A DNA stretch of 64,000 nt from Alphaproteobacteria bacterium. Its GTDB lineage: Bacteria > Pseudomonadota > Alphaproteobacteria > Caulobacterales > Caulobacteraceae. The stretch is taken from positions 62,001-126,000 of the forward strand of contig JANYET010000074.1 in NCBI GenBank assembly GCA_025359785.1, given 5' to 3'. A program made the position numbers and the translations under genes. This document shows, one piece after another, positions 1 to 8,804 of the stretch (position 1 is the stretch's first letter; each line of letters begins with the position of its first letter). The notes under the pieces were generated by a model, which worked only from the letters and a program-made list of their open reading frames with translations, searched no databases and had not been told where the DNA came from.

Positions 1-139
1 CGCCGTATTTGATGACCACCGTCTCGCGGTCGTAGCGCTGGATATAGGGCAGGGCCTCGGCGAGGGTTCGCGCGGTGGCCCATCCCTGCTCCTGGGGCGC
101 TTGCTCCTGTGGCGCTTGCTCTTGCGGATCGTCGGTCAC
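1..139 (-). CDS. argB: Acetylglutamate kinase, N-terminal part (runs off the window)
   Basis: Only the first 46 codons are inside the window; the gene continues beyond base 1. The reverse strand from a GTG at 139 reads [10 protein letters not shown]..., then [19 protein letters not shown] and [10 protein letters not shown]. The last part matches the start of the amino-acid-kinase fold in ArgB, which phosphorylates N-acetylglutamate in arginine biosynthesis. The extreme N-terminus holds a short duplicated QEQAP segment that looks like a recent tandem duplication. The start is uncertain because the frame stays open further upstream and no strong Shine-Dalgarno is visible. ArgB near engB is the usual neighbourhood in Caulobacter relatives. 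Confidence 0.85.
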   Translation of the reverse strand, partial: MTDDPQEQAPQEQAPQEQGWATARTLAEALPYIQRYDRETVVIKYG

Positions 140-229
140 AGGCTGTCGCGCTCTTCGAAAACGGGTGCGTTCCGATAGCGGACCCTGCGGGCCCTGTCAC
201 GTTCGCGGGGCCATGGCCCCTCCAATCCG

Positions 230-985
230 CTAGACCGTCACCTCGGGAAGGACGCGGGCGAAGTGGTTCTCGACGGCGCGGTAGCACTCGCAGGCCGCGC
301 GTTCGAGGCCGGGGCGATCGACGATCTCGACGCGGCCGCGATGGGTGCGGATCAGGCCCCTGGACTGCAGCTCGGCGGTGACGCCGGTGACCGTCGTGCG
401 CTGGACACCGAGCATCTCGGCGAGCGATTCCTGGGTCAAGTGGATGACGCCGTCACCGGCGCGGTCGTGGCTGGCGAGCAGCCAGCGGGCGCAGCGCTGG
501 TCGGCGCGGTGCAGCGCATTGCAAGCCACGCCCTGCATCATCTGGGCCAGCAGGGCGTCGGCGTAGCGGGCGAACAGGTCGCCGAAGAAGGGTGAGCCGA
601 TCTTGGCCGCGTCCAGGTGGCTGGTGGGGATGGCCAGGGCCTCGCCGCCGATCTGGACGACCGCGCGGCCGAAGGCGGGTTTGTGACCCTGGCTGACGAT
701 GCCGCCGACCGCGCCCTCGCGGCCGATGGTGGCGGCTTCCACCTCGCGGCGGTCACCGGTGACGATCAGCAGCGAGACCATGGTGCGCCGGCAGGGGAAA
801 TAGGTGGTGGTGACGTCATCGCCCGGCTCGAACAGCACCTTGCCGCGCGGCAGGGTCACCGGTTCCAGATGCGGCTCCAGCACCTCGAACTCGCGAGCGC
901 CCAGCGCGGCCAGCAGGCGGTTGGCCTGGCGCAGGAAGCTGCGTGATCCGAGAGCGATCAGCGGCGCGGTCATCAATCCGGTCAT
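230..985 (-). CDS. Crp/Fnr-family transcriptional regulator
   Basis: 251 residues. An N-terminal cyclic-nucleotide-binding-type beta barrel (about residues 30-150, with the PRGKVLFEPGD turn) is followed by a C-terminal winged helix (about 170-225, LTQESLAEMLGVQRTTVT recognition region). The Cys cluster of true Fnr is absent, so an Fe-S oxygen sensor is unlikely; the ligand is unknown. An alternative start is the ATG four codons downstream. It lies between the acyl-CoA dehydrogenase and argB on the same strand, where close relatives usually have engB next to argB, so it may be part of an inserted segment. Target genes cannot be deduced here. Confidence 0.85.
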   Translation of the reverse strand: MTGLMTAPLIALGSRSFLRQANRLLAALGAREFEVLEPHLEPVTLPRGKVLFEPGDDVTTTYFPCRRTMVSLLIVTGDRREVEAATIGREGAVGGIVSQGHKPAFGRAVVQIGGEALAIPTSHLDAAKIGSPFFGDLFARYADALLAQMMQGVACNALHRADQRCARWLLASHDRAGDGVIHLTQESLAEMLGVQRTTVTGVTAELQSRGLIRTHRGRVEIVDRPGLERAACECYRAVENHFARVLPEVTV

Positions 986-1049
986 TGGCGTTCTGTCTCC
1001 CCGGCTGTCCCGCCGAGGTAAACGCGCTAAAGCCCCGCTTGTTGCGTCG

Positions 1050-2192
1050 CTAAATCGAGCGGGCGACGACCTCTTTCATGATCTCCGAGGTGCCGCCGTA
1101 GATCCTCTGGACACGGGCGTCGCGCCATAGGCGGGCGATGGGGTACTCGTTCATGTATCCGGCGCCGCCGTGCAGCTGCAGGGCCGCGTCGCAGACCTCC
1201 CATTGCAGCTCGGTGTGGAAGAGCTTGGCGGCCGAGGCCTCGGCGGCGGTGAGCTTGCGTTCCAGGTGGCGGGCCATGCACCAGTCGAGGTGCGCCCAGC
1301 CGGCCTGCAGCTTGGCCTTCAGGCCGGCCAGCGTGAACCGGGTATTCTGGAAATCGAAGACAGTCTGTTTGAAGGCCTTGCGATCCTTGGTGAACTTCAC
1401 GGCCTCGTCGAAGGCGCGCTGGCCGCCGGCCTGGGCCGCGATGGCGATCTGCAGGCGCTCCTGCGGCAGCTGGTTCATCAGGTAGGCGAAGCCCTTGCCC
1501 TCCTCGCCCAGGCAGTTGGTGATCGGCACCCGGCAGTCCTCGAAGAACAGTTCCGAGGTGTCGGCGGAGTTCTGGCCGATCTTGTCGAGGTTGCGGCCAC
1601 GCTTGAAGCCTGCCCGGTCGCCTTCCACCAGGATCAGCGAGATACCCTTGGAGCCTTGGGTCGGGTCGGTCTTGGCGATGACCACGATGAGGTCCGCCGA
1701 CTGGCCGTTGGTGATGTAGGTCTTGGAGCCGGAGACCACATAGTGGTTGCCGTCACGCAAAGCGGTGGTGCGCACGCCCTGCAGGTCGGAGCCGGCACCC
1801 GGCTCGGTCATGGCGATGGCGGTGATCACCTCGCCCGAGACCATGCCCGGCAGCCAGCGCTGCTTCTGCTCCTCGGAGCCGTAGTTGATGATGTAGTCGA
1901 CGACGATGTCGGACTGCAGGGTGATCCCGGCCGACGAGCCGGCGTAGGAAAGCTCCTCGCCGATCACGGCGTTGTAGCGGTAGTCCGCGCCCAGACCGCC
2001 GTAGGCCTCCGGCACCTGCGGACAGAGGATGCCGGCCTCGCCCGCCGCCAGCCAGAAGCCGCGGTCCACGACGCCGTCGTCTTCCCAGCGGTCGAGGTTG
2101 GGGATCAGGGCGCGGGCGTAGAACTTCCGGACCTGGTCGCGGAAGAGGTTCAGGTCGGCGTCATAGACGCTGCGAGTGTCGGTGGTGAGCAT
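1050..2192 (-). CDS. Acyl-CoA dehydrogenase (LCAD-like)
   Basis: 380 residues, full length for the family. Oxidises acyl-CoA to trans-2-enoyl-CoA with FAD, passing electrons to ETF. Visible signatures are the FAD/substrate motif ITAIAMTEPGAGSDL (about 128-142) and the C-terminal RIYGGTSEIMKEVVAR. The usual catalytic Glu of the YEGT motif is Gly here (YGGT), as in long-chain acyl-CoA dehydrogenases where the base comes from an earlier helix; the candidate Glu is in the RAFDEAVKF segment. It is on the same strand as the Crp/Fnr gene and separated from engB by a large palindromic repeat. The chain-length preference is inferred only. Confidence 0.9.
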   Translation of the reverse strand: MLTTDTRSVYDADLNLFRDQVRKFYARALIPNLDRWEDDGVVDRGFWLAAGEAGILCPQVPEAYGGLGADYRYNAVIGEELSYAGSSAGITLQSDIVVDYIINYGSEEQKQRWLPGMVSGEVITAIAMTEPGAGSDLQGVRTTALRDGNHYVVSGSKTYITNGQSADLIVVIAKTDPTQGSKGISLILVEGDRAGFKRGRNLDKIGQNSADTSELFFEDCRVPITNCLGEEGKGFAYLMNQLPQERLQIAIAAQAGGQRAFDEAVKFTKDRKAFKQTVFDFQNTRFTLAGLKAKLQAGWAHLDWCMARHLERKLTAAEASAAKLFHTELQWEVCDAALQLHGGAGYMNEYPIARLWRDARVQRIYGGTSEIMKEVVARSI

Positions 2193-2235
2193 GGGGGTCT
2201 CTTAGCGCCCTGACCCTGGGTCCGGCTAGACGCCT

Positions 2236-2390
2236 CTAGATGCTCCCCTCAGGGGGAGCTGTCAGCGAAGACTGACTGAGGGGGTTTCCTCTCCGGCGCC
2301 CGGGATGTCGGCTGTCGCGGGCTTGGCGGGTGAAACCCCCTCCGTCGCTTCGCGACACCTCCCCCTGCGGGGGGAACATCCAACCCTCTA
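2236..2390. repeat. Long imperfect palindromic intergenic repeat
   Basis: Two arms of about 50 bases (2236-2288 and 2333-2390) are inverted copies of each other. Both carry GAAACCCCCTC near the centre, a short variable hairpin, CTCCCCCTG..GGGG and an outer CTCTAGA. The right arm overlaps the engB stop codon. The RNA would fold into one long stem with two sub-hairpins, so it may end engB transcription. It sits exactly at the junction between engB and the acyl-CoA dehydrogenase, the edge of the extra genes relative to the expected engB-argB order. Confidence 0.7.
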
Positions 2391-3029
2391 GACCGCGCAG
2401 GCGGCGACGATTTCGGCGCGGAGTTCGGGGATGTTCCAGCCTTTTTCGGCGGAGGTCGCGAGCACGCGGGGGAAGGCGGCCGGGCGTTTGGCGATGGCGG
2501 CCAGCGTCCTCGCGGTCACCGCCTCAATTTCCGAAGTCTTCAGCTTGTCGGCCTTGGTGAGCACGATCTGGTAGGAGACCGCGGCGACGTCGAAGGCGTC
2601 CAGCGCCTCGGTGTCCACGTCCTTCAGGCCGTGGCGGGCGTCGATCAGCAGGTAGGCGCGCTTGAGGTTCGGGCGGCCGCGCAGGTAGTCACGGCCGAGG
2701 TTCTGGAACTTCTTCACATCGCCCCTGGAGGCGCGGGCGAAGCCGTAGCCGGGGAGGTCCACCAGGCGCAGCTTCTGGTCGGCGACGAAGAAGTTCACCT
2801 CGCGGGTGCGGCCGGGAGAGTTTGAGGCCCGCGCCAGGTGCAGACGGCCGGCCACGGCGTTGATCAGGGTGGATTTGCCGACGTTGGAGCGGCCGGCGAA
2901 GGCGACCTCGGGCAGGTCGGCGGGCGGCAGGCCGGCAATCTCCACCGCGCCCATCATGAAGCTCACCTCGTGGGCGAAGAGGACGCGAGCGGCCTCCAGC
3001 TCGTCAGCCGTGAAACTGTCGTCACTCAC
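2388..3029 (-). CDS. engB: Ribosome-biogenesis GTPase EngB/YihA
   Basis: 213 residues, typical length for this TRAFAC GTPase needed for 50S subunit maturation. G1 is GRSNVGKS (46-53), G3 is LVDLPGYG and G4 is LTKADK. It lies 10 bases downstream of yidC on the same strand, matching the conserved rpmH-rnpA-yidC-engB order and suggesting co-transcription. The start is the ATG giving [15 protein letters not shown]. Confidence 0.95.
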   Translation of the reverse strand: MSDDSFTADELEAARVLFAHEVSFMMGAVEIAGLPPADLPEVAFAGRSNVGKSTLINAVAGRLHLARASNSPGRTREVNFFVADQKLRLVDLPGYGFARASRGDVKKFQNLGRDYLRGRPNLKRAYLLIDARHGLKDVDTEALDAFDVAAVSYQIVLTKADKLKTSEIEAVTARTLAAIAKRPAAFPRVLATSAEKGWNIPELRAEIVAACAV

Positions 3030-3039
3030 CCGCCAATCC

Positions 3040-4821
3040 TCATCCGGAGGACGCCTTGCCCGTGAGGCGTGCGAAGGCGCGGTCGATCGGGTTATCGACC
3101 TTGAAGCGGCGCATCATCACGTACTGCTGCAGCGTCGTCAGCACGTTCGACCAGGTCCAGTAGATCAGCAGGCCCACGGCGAAGGGAGCCATGATGAACA
3201 TGAACATCAGCGGCATGAGCTGGAAGATCCGCTGCTGGGCCGGGTCGCCGGCTGGCGGGCTCATCGACGTGGTCAGGAACATGGTGAAGCCGTAGGCGAG
3301 CGGCAGGATGCCCAGATGCAGGGCGCCGTCGAGGTACTGGCCGATCAGTGGCGCATGCGCCGGATCCCAAGGGATCAGGCCAAACAGGTTCCAGATCGAG
3401 GTCGGGTCGCGGGCCGACAGGTCGCTGAAGTTCAGGAACGGGGCGTGGCGCATCTCGATGGTCACCGAGAGCACTTTGTAGAGCGAGAAGAACACCGGGA
3501 TCTGCAGCAGGATCGGCAGGCAACCGGCCAGCGGGTTGACCTTTTCCCGCTGATAGAGGGCCATGATCTCCTGCTGCTGCTTGGTTGGGTCGTCCTTGAA
3601 GCGCTTGCGGATCTCCTCCTGCATCGGCTGCAGCTTCTTCATCTTGGTCATCGACTCGTACTGCTTGTTGGCGATCGGGAAGAAGGCCAGGCGCACGGCG
3701 ACCGTGAGCAGCAGGATGGCGACGCCAAAGGTGCCGACGTGGGCGAAGATATATTCCAGGAAGACGAAGATCGGCCGGGTGAGGAACCAGAACATCCCCC
3801 AGTCGACCGCCTCGTCGAAGTGACCGATGCCGAGGGTCTTCTGATAGGCCTGCAGCAGCGGCACGGTCTTGGCGCCGGCGAAGATGTGGCGCGCCGCCGT
3901 AATCTGGTGGCCGGGCGCGACGCTGACCGCGCCGCCCGCGTAGCTCGCCTCATAGACGTCGAGGCCCGCGACCTTGGTGTCGTGGAAGATGACGTGGACG
4001 CGGTCGGTGGCGTTGGGGACCATGGCCGCCAGCCAGTACATGTCGGTGATGCCGGTCCAGGCGGCGACGGAATCAAACTGCTGGGGCGCGCCGTCAGACT
4101 TGATGTCCTTGTATTTGAAGGCGCGGACACGGCCATCGAGGTAGCCGATCCAGCCCTCGTGCACGACGCCGGACTTGCCGACGTTGGGCGGTACGCCCTG
4201 GCGCTGCACCGAGCCATAGGGGGCCAGCGTCACGGCGGCGGCGCCAGTATTGGCCACCGTGTCGGTGAGCGTGAACATGTAGTGTTCGTCGACCTCCACC
4301 TTGCGGGTGAAGGTCAGGCCCTGGCCGTTGGCGTAGGTCAGGACGATCGGTTGGCCAGGCGCGAGCGTGGCGCCCTGGGCCAGGGTCCAGACAGTGGACG
4401 GCGTCGGCATGCCCGGCACGTTCTGGCCCACCCAGCCCACATCGACGAACCAGGGGAACTGCGCGCCCTCGGGGCGGAGCATCTCGACTGGCGGCGAAGT
4501 CTTGGCGGTGGTCTGGGCGTATTGGGTCAGGAACAGGTCGTCGAGGCGCGCGCCGCGCAGCGAGATCGAGCCTTTGAGCGCCGGCGTCAGGATCGGCACG
4601 CGGGGGCTGGCGGCCAGCGCCGCGGCGCGGGTCACCGCGGGCGGCGCGCCCAGGGCCGGCGCCCCTGGAGCCAGAGTTTGAGCCGCCACCGGCGGGTGGG
4701 CCTTGCGCGCGGCCTCGGCCGCCTTCTGCTGCGGGCCCAGAACGAACTGGTTGTAGAGAACAAAGAGCACGAGCGCGCACACGAGGAAGATGATCGTGTT
4801 GCGGCTGGAATCGTCTTTCAT
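3040..4821 (-). CDS. yidC: Membrane protein insertase YidC
   Basis: 593 residues, the long Gram-negative form. One N-terminal membrane segment (about 8-25) is followed by a large periplasmic domain (about 30-350) and a C-terminal five-helix insertase core. The core contains [13 protein letters not shown], whose Arg lies in the hydrophilic groove, then cytoplasmic [17 protein letters not shown] and the ending [11 protein letters not shown]. It inserts and folds inner-membrane proteins alone or with SecYEG. It lies between rnpA and engB in one operon. Its frequent partner yidD is not adjacent but sits near 53.2 kb. Confidence 0.97.
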   Translation of the reverse strand: MKDDSSRNTIIFLVCALVLFVLYNQFVLGPQQKAAEAARKAHPPVAAQTLAPGAPALGAPPAVTRAAALAASPRVPILTPALKGSISLRGARLDDLFLTQYAQTTAKTSPPVEMLRPEGAQFPWFVDVGWVGQNVPGMPTPSTVWTLAQGATLAPGQPIVLTYANGQGLTFTRKVEVDEHYMFTLTDTVANTGAAAVTLAPYGSVQRQGVPPNVGKSGVVHEGWIGYLDGRVRAFKYKDIKSDGAPQQFDSVAAWTGITDMYWLAAMVPNATDRVHVIFHDTKVAGLDVYEASYAGGAVSVAPGHQITAARHIFAGAKTVPLLQAYQKTLGIGHFDEAVDWGMFWFLTRPIFVFLEYIFAHVGTFGVAILLLTVAVRLAFFPIANKQYESMTKMKKLQPMQEEIRKRFKDDPTKQQQEIMALYQREKVNPLAGCLPILLQIPVFFSLYKVLSVTIEMRHAPFLNFSDLSARDPTSIWNLFGLIPWDPAHAPLIGQYLDGALHLGILPLAYGFTMFLTTSMSPPAGDPAQQRIFQLMPLMFMFIMAPFAVGLLIYWTWSNVLTTLQQYVMMRRFKVDNPIDRAFARLTGKASSG

Positions 4822-4855
4822 GGAAGGGGCGCGGTCCGGCTGTGGAGAAAGGCCC

Positions 4856-5239
4856 TTACGTCGCAGGGCGGTCGCGGTCGGCGGCGAGCCTTATCAGCGC
4901 GCTTTTCACATCGTCAAGCAAACGCGGCCAAGGGCGGGTCGTCACACCGCCTCGGGCCACGAAAACATAGTCGAAACCTGGGGACGCCAAATCCGGAAGC
5001 AAGAGGCGGGCCGCCTCGCGCAGCCGGCGTTTCGCGCGATTTCGCTGAACGGCCCCGCCAATCCGCTTGGTGGCGGTAAAGCCGGCGCGCACCAGAGGCG
5101 CCTCGCCTTCAGTAAGAGGGGCGCGAGGGCGAGCCTGGACCAGCACCGCGCCGCGCGCGCAATGGGCGGCTTGCGCGCAGGCCAGGAAATCCGGGCGCTT
5201 TCTCAGGCGTTCGATTTTAAATTGGGCGGCGTCGGACAC
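4856..5239 (-). CDS. rnpA: Ribonuclease P protein component
   Basis: 127 residues. The protein cofactor of RNase P, which matures tRNA 5' ends. The diagnostic RNR motif is present as [15 protein letters not shown] (about 66-80), along with [11 protein letters not shown]. It starts 25 bases after the rpmH stop and precedes yidC by 34 bases, the classic rpmH-rnpA-yidC arrangement. The N-terminus is a little longer than in enteric RnpA. Confidence 0.95.
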   Translation of the reverse strand: MSDAAQFKIERLRKRPDFLACAQAAHCARGAVLVQARPRAPLTEGEAPLVRAGFTATKRIGGAVQRNRAKRRLREAARLLLPDLASPGFDYVFVARGGVTTRPWPRLLDDVKSALIRLAADRDRPAT

Positions 5240-5264
5240 ACCGACACCTTAGCGCAGGTTCGCC

Positions 5265-5399
5265 TTAGGCGCTGAGGCGCTTGCGGCCCTTGGCGCGGCG
5301 ACGGGCCAGAACCTTTTGGCCGTTCTTGGTCGACATGCGCAGACGGAAGCCGTGGCGACGGGCGCGAACGAGACGGGAAGGTTGGAAAGTCCGCTTCAC
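5265..5399 (-). CDS. rpmH: 50S ribosomal protein L34
   Basis: 44 residues from a GTG start: [20 protein letters not shown] and then [20 protein letters not shown], a near-perfect L34. The longer frame upstream encodes low-complexity residues unlike L34, so the GTG at 5399 is preferred. First gene of the rpmH-rnpA-yidC-engB operon; its promoter should lie in 5400-5480. Confidence 0.96.
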   Translation of the reverse strand: MKRTFQPSRLVRARRHGFRLRMSTKNGQKVLARRRAKGRKRLSA

Positions 5400-5480
5400 G
5401 GGGTAGGCTCCGGGGTCGAAAATCGAGCGGCGGTGGATAGGGGAAGCGAAGAGCGGTGTCAACCTTGGGGAGGGACTCTG

Positions 5481-5705
5481 CTAGTCGATGATATAGAAGT
5501 TCAACACCCGACCGTCCTTCTTTGCCACGACCACGTGCGGAACAACGCCGCGCGTCCCCGGGGGGAGGTCTCTGTAGACCTCCCATGTATCGGCTACGTC
5601 GTGAGCGGTCATACCCGAGCAGTCGCTGTAGTACTTGAGGACCTGTATCGCTTCACAGCCTTTCGAAACGGCCGAGGGAGCATTAAATTTAAGCTGGGGT
5701 TTGAC
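5481..5705 (-). pseudogene. AT-richer gene remnant lacking a start
   Basis: An open reverse frame ending at TAG (5481-5483) encodes about 70 plausible residues, including CEAIQVLKYYSDCSGMTAHD, ADTWEVYRDLPPGTRGVVPH and VVVAKKDGRVLNFYIID. There is no ATG/GTG/TTG start before the internal Met (MTAHD, 45 residues), and the 5' side runs straight into the palindromic repeat at 5711. Codons such as AAA, TTT, AAT, ATA, ACA and AGA are unlike the GC-rich neighbours. I read it as the 3' end of a horizontally acquired gene whose front was lost. The family is not recognised. A short real gene starting at the internal Met is possible. Confidence 0.45.
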
Positions 5706-5710
5706 GAGAC

Positions 5711-5890
5711 GCCTCCTCGCCCCCGAGCAAAGCGAGAGAGGGAGAGGTCGGGAGAGGGCATTGCGGCCTCTGCGTACTGAAGCGGTGATCCGAGAGGCCT
5801 GGGACGCGCCGCGCCTTGGCCGTTCCGCTGCGCTGCCCTCACCCGACCTCTCCCTCTCGGACGCTTCGCGTCGCGGGGGCGAGGAGGTCC
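5711..5890. repeat. Long palindromic repeat with 50-base arms
   Basis: The left arm (5711-5760, GCCTCCTCGCCCCCGAG then GGGAGAGGTCGGGAGAGGGC) and right arm (5835-5890) are inverted copies with about 75 bases between them. The right arm reads CCTCTCCCTCTCGG, then a small GC hairpin and GGGGGCGAGGAGG. It ends two bases before the oxidoreductase stop codon, so it may also terminate or protect that transcript. A shorter relative is the hairpin at 39377-39410. Confidence 0.7.
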
Positions 5891-5891
5891 G

Positions 5892-6884
5892 CTACAGATC
5901 CGGCCGAACAATGGTCTTGCCGATCACCTTGCGGTCGGCGAGCGAGTCGAAGGCGGCGCGCCAGTCGTTGAGCGGGTATTCGGCATCGACGCGGGGGCGC
6001 ACCTTGCCCTCGTCGGCGAGCTTCCAGATGGCCTCTTGGTTCTCGGCGCCCTTGTCGGGGAACTGGCGGCCGTATTCGCCGGCGCGGACGCCCATGACGC
6101 TGAAGCCCTTGATCAGCGCGATGTTGACCGGCAGCACCGGCAGGCGGCCGGAGGTGAAGCCGATAGACAGGATGCGGCCGCCGAAGGCGATGCAGCGGAG
6201 GCTCTCGTCAAAGATGTCGCCGCCGACGGGGTCGTAGATGACGTCCGCGCCCTTGCCGCCGGTGAGGTCTTTCACACGCTCTCGGAAGCCCTGCGTGACG
6301 TTGACGGTGGCGTCGGGGGCGAACTCGCGGGCGATGACCTCGAGCTTGTGGTCGGAGGCGGAGGCGGCGATCACGCGCGCGCCCATGATCTGGGCCAGGT
6401 CGACGGCGGCCAGGCCGACGCCGCCGGCCGCTCCGTGCACGAGCACCCATTCACCGGGCTGGAGCCTGGCGCAGCGTTCGAAGGCGACGTAGGCGGTGAG
6501 GTAGGCGACCGGATAGCCGGCGGCCTGGCTGAAGGTCAGGGCGTCGGGCTTTCGCCGCAGACCGGCCGCCGGCAGGACGGCGAACTCCGCCATGCCGCCA
6601 CGGCCGCCGCCGCAGACTGGGTCGCCGACCTGGAAGCCGTCGATCCCCCCTGGAACGCCATCGCCCAGCGCCGCGATCTCGCCGGCCAGTTCCATGCCGG
6701 GCGTGAAGGGAACGCTCGGCTTGTGCTGGTGCTCGCCTCGGGTCTGCATCAGGTCTGGGAAGTTCACGGCTGCCGCGCAGACCCGGATCAGCACCTCGCC
6801 GGGGCCTGGCTTTGGCGTCGGGATGTCCTTGACGACGCAGCCCGCGTAGTCCGGCGCCAGTTGCTCAACGACCAGAGCCTTCAT
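5892..6884 (-). CDS. NADPH:quinone oxidoreductase-like MDR protein
   Basis: 330 residues, medium-chain dehydrogenase/reductase without the catalytic zinc. It has an N-terminal GroES-like domain (about 1-125) and a Rossmann domain (about 126-290) with VHGAAGGVGLAAVDLAQ as nucleotide loop and YDPVGGDIFDESL. Expected to reduce quinones or enone-type substrates with NADPH. Third gene of a TetR-hydrolase-oxidoreductase operon. Its ATG at 6884 is preceded by two near-identical 14-base copies of its own start region (see the feature at 6885-6912). Confidence 0.88.
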   Translation of the reverse strand: MKALVVEQLAPDYAGCVVKDIPTPKPGPGEVLIRVCAAAVNFPDLMQTRGEHQHKPSVPFTPGMELAGEIAALGDGVPGGIDGFQVGDPVCGGGRGGMAEFAVLPAAGLRRKPDALTFSQAAGYPVAYLTAYVAFERCARLQPGEWVLVHGAAGGVGLAAVDLAQIMGARVIAASASDHKLEVIAREFAPDATVNVTQGFRERVKDLTGGKGADVIYDPVGGDIFDESLRCIAFGGRILSIGFTSGRLPVLPVNIALIKGFSVMGVRAGEYGRQFPDKGAENQEAIWKLADEGKVRPRVDAEYPLNDWRAAFDSLADRKVIGKTIVRPDL

Positions 6885-6912
6885 GGGAGAGCCTTCATGG
6901 GAGCGCCTTCAT
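6885..6912 (-). other. Two 5-codon minigenes forming overlapping stop/start steps
   Basis: On the minus strand a 14-base unit ATGAAGGC[G/T]CTCCC occurs twice in tandem, then a third partial copy is the start of the oxidoreductase gene. The hydrolase stop TGA (6911-6909) overlaps the first ATG (6912). That ATG reads MKALP and stops at a TGA overlapping the second ATG (6898), which again reads MKALP and stops at a TGA overlapping the true ATG at 6884. It looks like slippage duplication of an ATGA coupling site. Confidence 0.6.
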
Positions 6913-7976
6913 CCGACGACATGGCCTTCGAAGCTGTCGCCGACCAGGCCGGCGATTTCGCGGACCGCGATGTCCGCGGCGGGGACGGCGCCGGTGAAAC
7001 TCGCGAAGGCGTGGGCCAGGCCGTCGTAGCAGCGGTAGACGGTGGCCACGCCCGCCGCCTTCAGCCGGCGCGCATAGGCCTCGCCCTGGTCGAGCAGGGG
7101 GTCGAAGCCCGCGGTGACCACGACGGCCGGCGCGAGGCCCGCCAGGTCTGGCGCGCGCAACGGCGACAGGCGCGCATCGTCCGGGCTGTCGCCGGGACCC
7201 AGGTAGTGGCCCATGAACCAGTCCATGGTGGCGCGGTTCAGCGGGAAGGCGTCGGCATAGGTGGTCATGGACGCGCGCTCGCAGGCGACGTCGACGCACG
7301 GATAGACCAGCAGCTGCAGGGCCGGCTGGGGTTCGCCCAGCCGCTTCAGCTCCTGGCAGACGACGGCCGCGAAATTGCCACCGATGGAATCGCCGCCGAT
7401 CGCCGCGCGGCCGCGTGGCGCGCCGAAGTCATTGGCGTGGTCGCGGGCGTAGCGGAATGCCGCCAGGGTGTCGTCCAGGCCCGCGGGGAAGCGGTGTTCG
7501 GGCGCCAGGCGGTAGTCGATGGAGATCACCGGCGCGCGCGCCGTCCGGGCCAGGATCGCGCAGAAGACGTGGCTGGTCTCCAGGTCGCCGATCACCCCGC
7601 CGCCCATGTGGGCGAAGACCATGACCGGCGCATCCGGGTTCTGGGTGTCCGGTCGGTAGAGGCGAGCCGGAATGGCGCCGCCGGGGCCAGGGCCAGGGTC
7701 AGGGCCAGGGATGGTCAGAGGCGAGATGCGGACACCGGGCTCGAGGTCGCCGGCCAGGGCCGCCAGCGCCGCGGCGCTGGTCCGGCGCGCCTCCTGTGGC
7801 GAGAGCCGGGTCATCGGCGTGGCGTTGCGCCCCTGGGACGCCAGGAATTGCAGGCGCGGGTCCAGGGTCCGGCCGCCCTGATAGACCACGCCGCCGCCCG
7901 CCATCAGCCGCAGCACCGGCGTCGGCAGGCTGAGCAGCGCGCGGACCACCACGCGCTGGGTCGTTGCGCTCGCCAT
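6909..7976 (-). CDS. Alpha/beta hydrolase, hormone-sensitive-lipase type esterase
   Basis: 355 residues. The oxyanion region is FAHMGGGVIGDLETS and the nucleophile elbow is GGDSIGGNFAAVV (Ser nucleophile). The acid and His are expected in GFDPLLDQG and DGLAHAF. The HSL family (GDSAGG type) hydrolyses short-chain esters. The oxyanion motif is odd: HMGGG instead of HGGG, an extra Met. No signal peptide is seen, so it is likely cytoplasmic. It lies 36 bases after the TetR gene and is translationally coupled to the quinone oxidoreductase. Confidence 0.87.
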   Translation of the reverse strand: MASATTQRVVVRALLSLPTPVLRLMAGGGVVYQGGRTLDPRLQFLASQGRNATPMTRLSPQEARRTSAAALAALAGDLEPGVRISPLTIPGPDPGPGPGGAIPARLYRPDTQNPDAPVMVFAHMGGGVIGDLETSHVFCAILARTARAPVISIDYRLAPEHRFPAGLDDTLAAFRYARDHANDFGAPRGRAAIGGDSIGGNFAAVVCQELKRLGEPQPALQLLVYPCVDVACERASMTTYADAFPLNRATMDWFMGHYLGPGDSPDDARLSPLRAPDLAGLAPAVVVTAGFDPLLDQGEAYARRLKAAGVATVYRCYDGLAHAFASFTGAVPAADIAVREIAGLVGDSFEGHVVG

Positions 7977-8012
7977 GGTTAGACGCTGGCCATCGTCAGG
8001 CGCCGGCCATGG

Positions 8013-8651
8013 TCAGGCGGGCGCCTTGGGCAGGCCCTTCAGGCCGCCGAGGATCATGCTGACCGCGAAGTCGGTGGCGCCGGCGGTGTCGATGGGCCGG
8101 CGCTCCAGCATCTTGTCGCCGACCTCGCGGGCGATGGCGATACAGGCCGCGGCCATGTAGTCGGGGTCGGCGAAGGGGCCTTTGCGCCCGGCGATGTCGT
8201 CGGCCATGGCGTCGCGGATCTCGGCGAACACGGCGGCCATCTCCGGGGTCTCGCCCTGGATGTGCAGATGCGGCTCGCCCGCCGGCCGATGCGCGGCCCA
8301 GGTGGCGTGCTCGTCGGCGATAAAACCGAAATAGGCGCTGATGGCGCGGTGGACGAACTCCTCGAAGGAATAGCCCTTGCCGCGCAGGCCTTTCAGGATC
8401 GGGGCGAAGCGGCGCGCGCCGTCGTCGGCCAGGGCGGCGAACACCTCCTCCTTGGAACGGTAGTAGTTGTAGAAGGTGCCGGCCGCGAGGCCCGTGCGGC
8501 GGATGATGTCGCGCACCGTGGCCGTCTCATAACCCAGCTCGCCGAACACCTCGCGCGCGGCGTTGAGGATCGCCTGCCGGTTGGCGACCTTGGTCTGCTC
8601 GCGCTTGCCCCCGGCGAGTAGATTGGGATTGAGGTAGGCGACCTGGGACAT
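8013..8651 (-). CDS. TetR-family transcriptional regulator
   Basis: 212 residues when started at MSQVAYLNPNLLAGGKR. The longer frame adds 36 residues of low-quality sequence across the likely operator and is not preferred. The helix-turn-helix is at about 20-70 (AREVFGELGYETATVRDIIR, then TGLAAGTFYNYYRSKEEVFA). The C-terminal ligand domain is unassigned. First gene of an operon with an esterase and an MDR oxidoreductase, so it probably represses its own operon in response to a small hydrophobic ester or ketone. That ligand is a guess. Confidence 0.88.
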   Translation of the reverse strand: MSQVAYLNPNLLAGGKREQTKVANRQAILNAAREVFGELGYETATVRDIIRRTGLAAGTFYNYYRSKEEVFAALADDGARRFAPILKGLRGKGYSFEEFVHRAISAYFGFIADEHATWAAHRPAGEPHLHIQGETPEMAAVFAEIRDAMADDIAGRKGPFADPDYMAAACIAIAREVGDKMLERRPIDTAGATDFAVSMILGGLKGLPKAPA

Positions 8652-8672
8652 TCGGCTCCGCACAGACTCGAA

Positions 8673-8688
8673 AGTGACGGGTGTCACT
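8673..8688. promoter_or_regulatory. Candidate TetR operator
   Basis: AGTGACGGGTGTCACT is a perfect inverted repeat (6-base arms, 4-base centre) 21 bases upstream of the TetR start. Its position and symmetry suit autoregulation by the downstream TetR protein. No binding data are available. Confidence 0.55.
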
Positions 8689-8804
8689 CTAGGGGCGCGG
8701 TGAAGGAATGCAAACGCAGACCCGAGACACGCCAGCGCCGTCTTCCGCGCGGCGATCACCGCGCGGGAGAGCCCCGCGAGACCTCATCACCGCAACCCAG
8801 CCGG

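Noticed and set aside
2806..5079. 757-codon plus-strand frame across engB, yidC and rnpA
   Set aside because: Overlaps three confident core genes and has no recognisable domain.
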